24,764 nt of DNA from a virus. Made by a program: the position numbers and the translations under genes. The stretch is from IMG/VR virus record IMGVR_UViG_3300046529_000202, positions 1 to 24,764 of that record. The stretch is one strand, 5' to 3'. The notes beneath the pieces are model-generated. The model worked only from the letters and a program-made list of their open reading frames with translations, made no database searches and was not told the DNA's origin. Of the stretch, positions 23,159-24,764 are shown in pieces. How positions within the stretch are numbered: position 1 is the first letter of the stretch; each line of letters opens with the position of its first letter.

Positions 23159-23622
23159 GGCCCTACCAACCTCGCCATCCATGTCTTGATCGTCATCGGC
23201 TTGGAGAGCGAGATCGTCAAGGCGCTGCCCTCCATGTCTTTCTGCTCGGTGAGGCCGAGCACCTGTGCGGCGGTCTCCAGCTTGGCCGGCAGCCCATTGT
23301 AGAGGCAGCGTGCCATCGTGCAGTCCCATCGCTCGACCGGAATGGGCGGCATGCCATATTGCCGCTCCATGATGTAGTGCCAAATCGCTTGCTCGAAGCC
23401 GGCGTTGTGGGCCTCGAAAATCACTTGGTCCCACACTGCATACTGGCGTAGAAGTTTGAGCAGATGGTCGTCAATGCCGGGGGTCCATATTGAGGAGTGA
23501 TGCCCGTCAACGACCCACGCCGCACACAAAATTTCGGTCGTCGGGTCTTCCGCGTAGCGCCACGCCCCCGCTTCCTTGAGGTCGCAATTGCTCGCAGTCT
23601 CGAAGTCGAGAGTGAGACGCAT
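23155..23622 (-). CDS. 3'-5' exonuclease domain of the family A DNA polymerase (separate ORF)
   Basis: A 155-aa protein equal to the N-terminal part of phage family A polymerases. LTLDFETAS (3-11) is Exo I (Asp6, Glu8), and FEAHNAGFEQAIW (69-81) is Exo II with Asn73 and Glu77 where many relatives have Asp. LPAKLETAAQVLGL..QKDMEGSAL (111-135) is the usual stretch after Exo II. It then ends in a short tail instead of running on to Exo III, which is in the ORF at 21339-22958. Proofreading would need the two chains to assemble. The start overlaps the stop of an upstream small frame (TGATG at 23620-23624 on the minus strand). Confidence 0.82.
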   Translation of the reverse strand: MRLTLDFETASNCDLKEAGAWRYAEDPTTEILCAAWVVDGHHSSIWTPGIDDHLLKLLRQYAVWDQVIFEAHNAGFEQAIWHYIMERQYGMPPIPVERWDCTMARCLYNGLPAKLETAAQVLGLTEQKDMEGSALTISLSKPMTIKTWMARLVGP

Positions 23623-23708
23623 CAGAACCAGCGCATATCTTTATAGGGCGTTGTTGGCGGGCGACCGATGCCCTTGGCCTTTTCGCACACCCCGCAGGCG
23701 TGCGCCAC
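23622..23708 (-). CDS. Possible 28-aa CxxC peptide or frameshift extension
   Basis: In another frame from the 89-aa ORF, GTG at 23708 gives MAHACGVCEKAKGIGRPPTT and ends KDMRWF. Its TGA overlaps the exonuclease ATG (TGATG), the junction style seen elsewhere. It has no ribosome binding site and lies mostly within the 89-aa ORF. It could be a mini-gene, the true C-terminus of the upstream gene after a frameshift, or chance. Confidence 0.3.
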   Translation of the reverse strand: MAHACGVCEKAKGIGRPPTTPYKDMRWF

Positions 23709-23910
23709 TGTAACGGTTTGTATCTGTGAGCAGCGCGCGGAATACGCGGTAGGCGTCGCCGAGCTTGGTGTGCAGGATGCGGTAGAGGCGGTTGCCCTCA
23801 TTGTCCACGCCGTAGACAACCGGCCGGCGGCGGTTCTTGCGCTCGGCCACAGCGAGGGCGGCAGCGAGCAGCACCTCTTTCAGAGGTACGCCCGCGTGGT
23901 TGTAGATCAT
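23641..23910 (-). CDS. Small basic hypothetical protein, 89 aa
   Basis: ATG at 23910 with a strong ribosome binding site (AAAGGGAG, 23917-23924, 6-nt spacer); the longer frame upstream is discarded because it runs through a structured non-coding leader. The product has a helical N-terminus (VPLKEVLLAAALAVAERKNR, 8-27), a compact middle (VVYGVDNEGNRLYRILHTKL) and a basic C-terminus. No family recognised. It is the first gene after the terminator and inverted repeat and precedes the exonuclease by 18 bp, leaving a small gap that an overlapping frame may fill. Confidence 0.6.
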   Translation of the reverse strand: MIYNHAGVPLKEVLLAAALAVAERKNRRRPVVYGVDNEGNRLYRILHTKLGDAYRVFRALLTDTNRYSGARLRGVRKGQGHRSPANNAL

Positions 23911-23919
23911 GGTGTTCTC

Positions 23920-24024
23920 CCTTTGCTTTCGCCTGCCGCCGCGTTGCCCAAAGTAGCCCTGTCTACTGCCTGGAGTCAGGGATCGAAACCAGGATACGGC
24001 CGGTGCGGCAGGCGAAAGAAAAGG
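23920..24024 (-). repeat. Long inverted repeat in the leader of the 89-aa gene (putative structured 5' UTR)
   Basis: Arms 23920-23939 and 24005-24024 pair over 20 positions with a single mismatch (23925/24019), including a perfect 14-bp block CTTTCGCCTGCCGC / GCGGCAGGCGAAAG, around a 65-nt loop. The downstream arm's outer end overlaps the ribosome binding site (23917-23924), and the upstream arm shares bases with the U-run of the adjacent terminator hairpin. The loop holds further short stems (CCTGG/CCAGG, GTAG/CTAC). A leader that controls translation or transcription is inferred; a miniature mobile element with terminal repeats is an alternative. Confidence 0.6.
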
Positions 24025-24039
24025 TGCGGGCCTCGCACC
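24015..24039 (-). terminator. Rho-independent terminator after the ssDNA-binding protein gene
   Basis: On the minus strand a 6-bp stem GGTGCG / CGCACC (24039-24034 with 24028-24023) with a 5-nt loop is followed at once by TTTTCTTT. It lies about 53 bp past the stop of the gene at 24092. The U-run overlaps the upstream arm of the long inverted repeat, so termination and the long stem may exclude each other. Confidence 0.6.
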
Positions 24040-24044
24040 CGCCT

Positions 24045-24076
24045 GGGGGTCGTTGTTTGTTTCGCAGCAAACCCCT
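24045..24076 (-). other. GC-capped inverted repeat between ssDNA-binding gene and terminator
   Basis: GGGGT (24046-24050) can pair with ACCCC (24071-24075), and a second stem GTTTG (24055-24059) with CAAAC (24068-24072) uses some of the same bases, so the two pairings compete. It lies 16 bp past the gene's stop. It may be part of the same termination or leader structure. Confidence 0.3.
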
Positions 24077-24091
24077 AGCGATACGCTTATT

Positions 24092-24742
24092 CTACACGAG
24101 CCCGGTGAGGCCCGCGGTTGGGTCGATCGCCGAAACGTGCCCAGTGTATTTCGAGAAGTCAGTCGCGGGTCCGTACTTCTCCTCGGCGTCGGGGCCACCC
24201 GCGATGCGCTCGCCGCTGTTCAGCGACAGCACCTCGTTGAGATAGGCCGAGACACCACCGCCCATGCCCTCGTAGCCGGCGATCTGGAAGGTGCCGATCG
24301 CCAGCACGCCGCTGTAGAAGAACGGCGTGGCGATTTCGCGCGGGGCGTCCGATGTGCCGTACTGCACGTACTTGCCATTGAGGAGCACCACGAGGCGCGG
24401 GGGCATCAGCGGCGAGCCGTCCTGTTTCTTGACGTTGGAATGGGGGTTGAACATGACCTTGCCGCGCGCCCACTCGCGGTCCTTGCCCTTGGCCTTCGCC
24501 TCGTCGGCGACCTTCGTGCCATCCTCCACCGGGAACTTCTCGGCAGCGCCGGCCGGGAGGTTCGCACGCAACATCGCGCGGATCGGTGCCCAGTCGGGGT
24601 GATCGGGGGTGAACAGGAATGTCGCTTCGTAGGCGGCCTTGAACACCCTCCCACGCACTGTGCGTTCGGGCTTGGGGGTGATGAGGTAGTTCCACACCAT
24701 CGGCGCGGGGTGGGTCATCTGGTAGTTTTTCGTGAGGTCCAT
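24092..24742 (-). CDS. ssDNA-binding protein, DUF2815-like
   Basis: A 216-aa protein with no signal or membrane segment. WARGKVMFNPHSNVKK (91-106), then FFYSGVLAIGTFQIAGYEGM (141-160), GGGVSAYLNEVLSLNSGERI (161-180) and AGGPDAEEKYG fit the DUF2815 family of phage ssDNA-binding proteins, OB-fold replication proteins with the role of T7 gp2.5. It is the first complete gene of the leftward replication block and is followed by a terminator and structured leader. The ATG at 24742 has a weak GGAA upstream. The remaining 22 bp to the window end hold nothing recognisable. Confidence 0.7.
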   Translation of the reverse strand: MDLTKNYQMTHPAPMVWNYLITPKPERTVRGRVFKAAYEATFLFTPDHPDWAPIRAMLRANLPAGAAEKFPVEDGTKVADEAKAKGKDREWARGKVMFNPHSNVKKQDGSPLMPPRLVVLLNGKYVQYGTSDAPREIATPFFYSGVLAIGTFQIAGYEGMGGGVSAYLNEVLSLNSGERIAGGPDAEEKYGPATDFSKYTGHVSAIDPTAGLTGLV

Positions 24743-24764
24743 GTGGGTTCCAGTCAGGTTTGAG

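Noticed and set aside
22955-23434. Longer version of the 67-aa ORF starting at 23434
   Set aside because: The extra N-terminus overlaps the exonuclease gene antiparallel to none of its motifs and is out-of-frame shadow; the GTG at 23158 with GTGA overlap is the better start.
21339-23622. Polymerase split as a simple sequencing frameshift
   Set aside because: The two halves are separated by about 200 bp that form an intact third ORF with GTGA overlaps at both ends; a single indel could not produce this.
23940-24004. tRNA-like sequence (GGGATCGAAACC resembling a T-arm) inside the inverted repeat
   Set aside because: The flanking bases do not form a 5-bp T-stem on either strand, and no proper D-arm or anticodon arm could be drawn.
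1-24764. CRISPR array, rRNA, insertion sequence or transposase
   Set aside because: No regular repeat-spacer array, rRNA-like sequence or transposase motif was found on either strand.

Overview
The window looks like about 25 kb of a high-GC (by eye roughly 60-65%) temperate podovirus genome or prophage. Its virion genes follow the T7 order: adaptor (gp11-like), tail nozzle (gp12-like) and the internal/ejection proteins gp14-, gp15- and gp16-like. Unlike classical T7 it carries a tyrosine integrase with a small HTH/Xis-like partner. The right arm encodes a family A DNA polymerase, an exonuclease domain, a DUF2815-type ssDNA-binding protein and small nucleic-acid enzymes. Base composition and protein style suggest an alphaproteobacterial host, but that is an inference. 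No host gene is visible, so free phage and prophage cannot be told apart.

Layout. Positions 1-16626 are all on the + strand: the tail of an upstream gene; adaptor; nozzle core, a LamG-like ORF and the nozzle C-terminal part; three internal virion proteins plus one unknown; then tail fibre, a small unknown, a right-handed beta-helix protein and a small Pro-rich ORF (11547-14335). A sigma70-like promoter (14332-14360) precedes the lysis cassette (14398-16245): a small acidic protein, holin candidate, GH24 endolysin, a 25-aa membrane peptide, a second holin-like protein and Rz/Rz1 spanins. Two small ORFs follow (to 16626). Positions 16627-16751 are a convergent intergenic region with repeated GTTTTCC motifs, a candidate attP zone. 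Positions 16752-24742 are all on the - strand. Read in transcription order they are: DUF2815 ssDNA-binding protein, terminator and a long inverted-repeat leader, an 89-aa unknown, exonuclease domain, a 67-aa inserted ORF, DNA polymerase, small unknowns, PDDEXK nuclease, methyltransferase, metallophosphoesterase, deoxyribosyltransferase-like protein, DUF3310, Xis-like protein and integrase.

Genes are packed with 1-4 nt stop/start overlaps (TGATG, ATGA, GTGA). I used these to choose most starts and to recover several genes shorter than 60 codons. The most notable points are: two core genes that look split by an inserted ORF (the nozzle by a LamG-like ORF, the polymerase by a 67-aa ORF between its exonuclease and polymerase halves); carbohydrate-binding-like insertions in both tail tube proteins; AT-rich islands confined to the putative receptor-binding genes; and a structured leader with a 19/20-bp inverted repeat overlapping the ribosome binding site ahead of the split polymerase block. 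All function calls come from reading motifs by eye; no database search was run.
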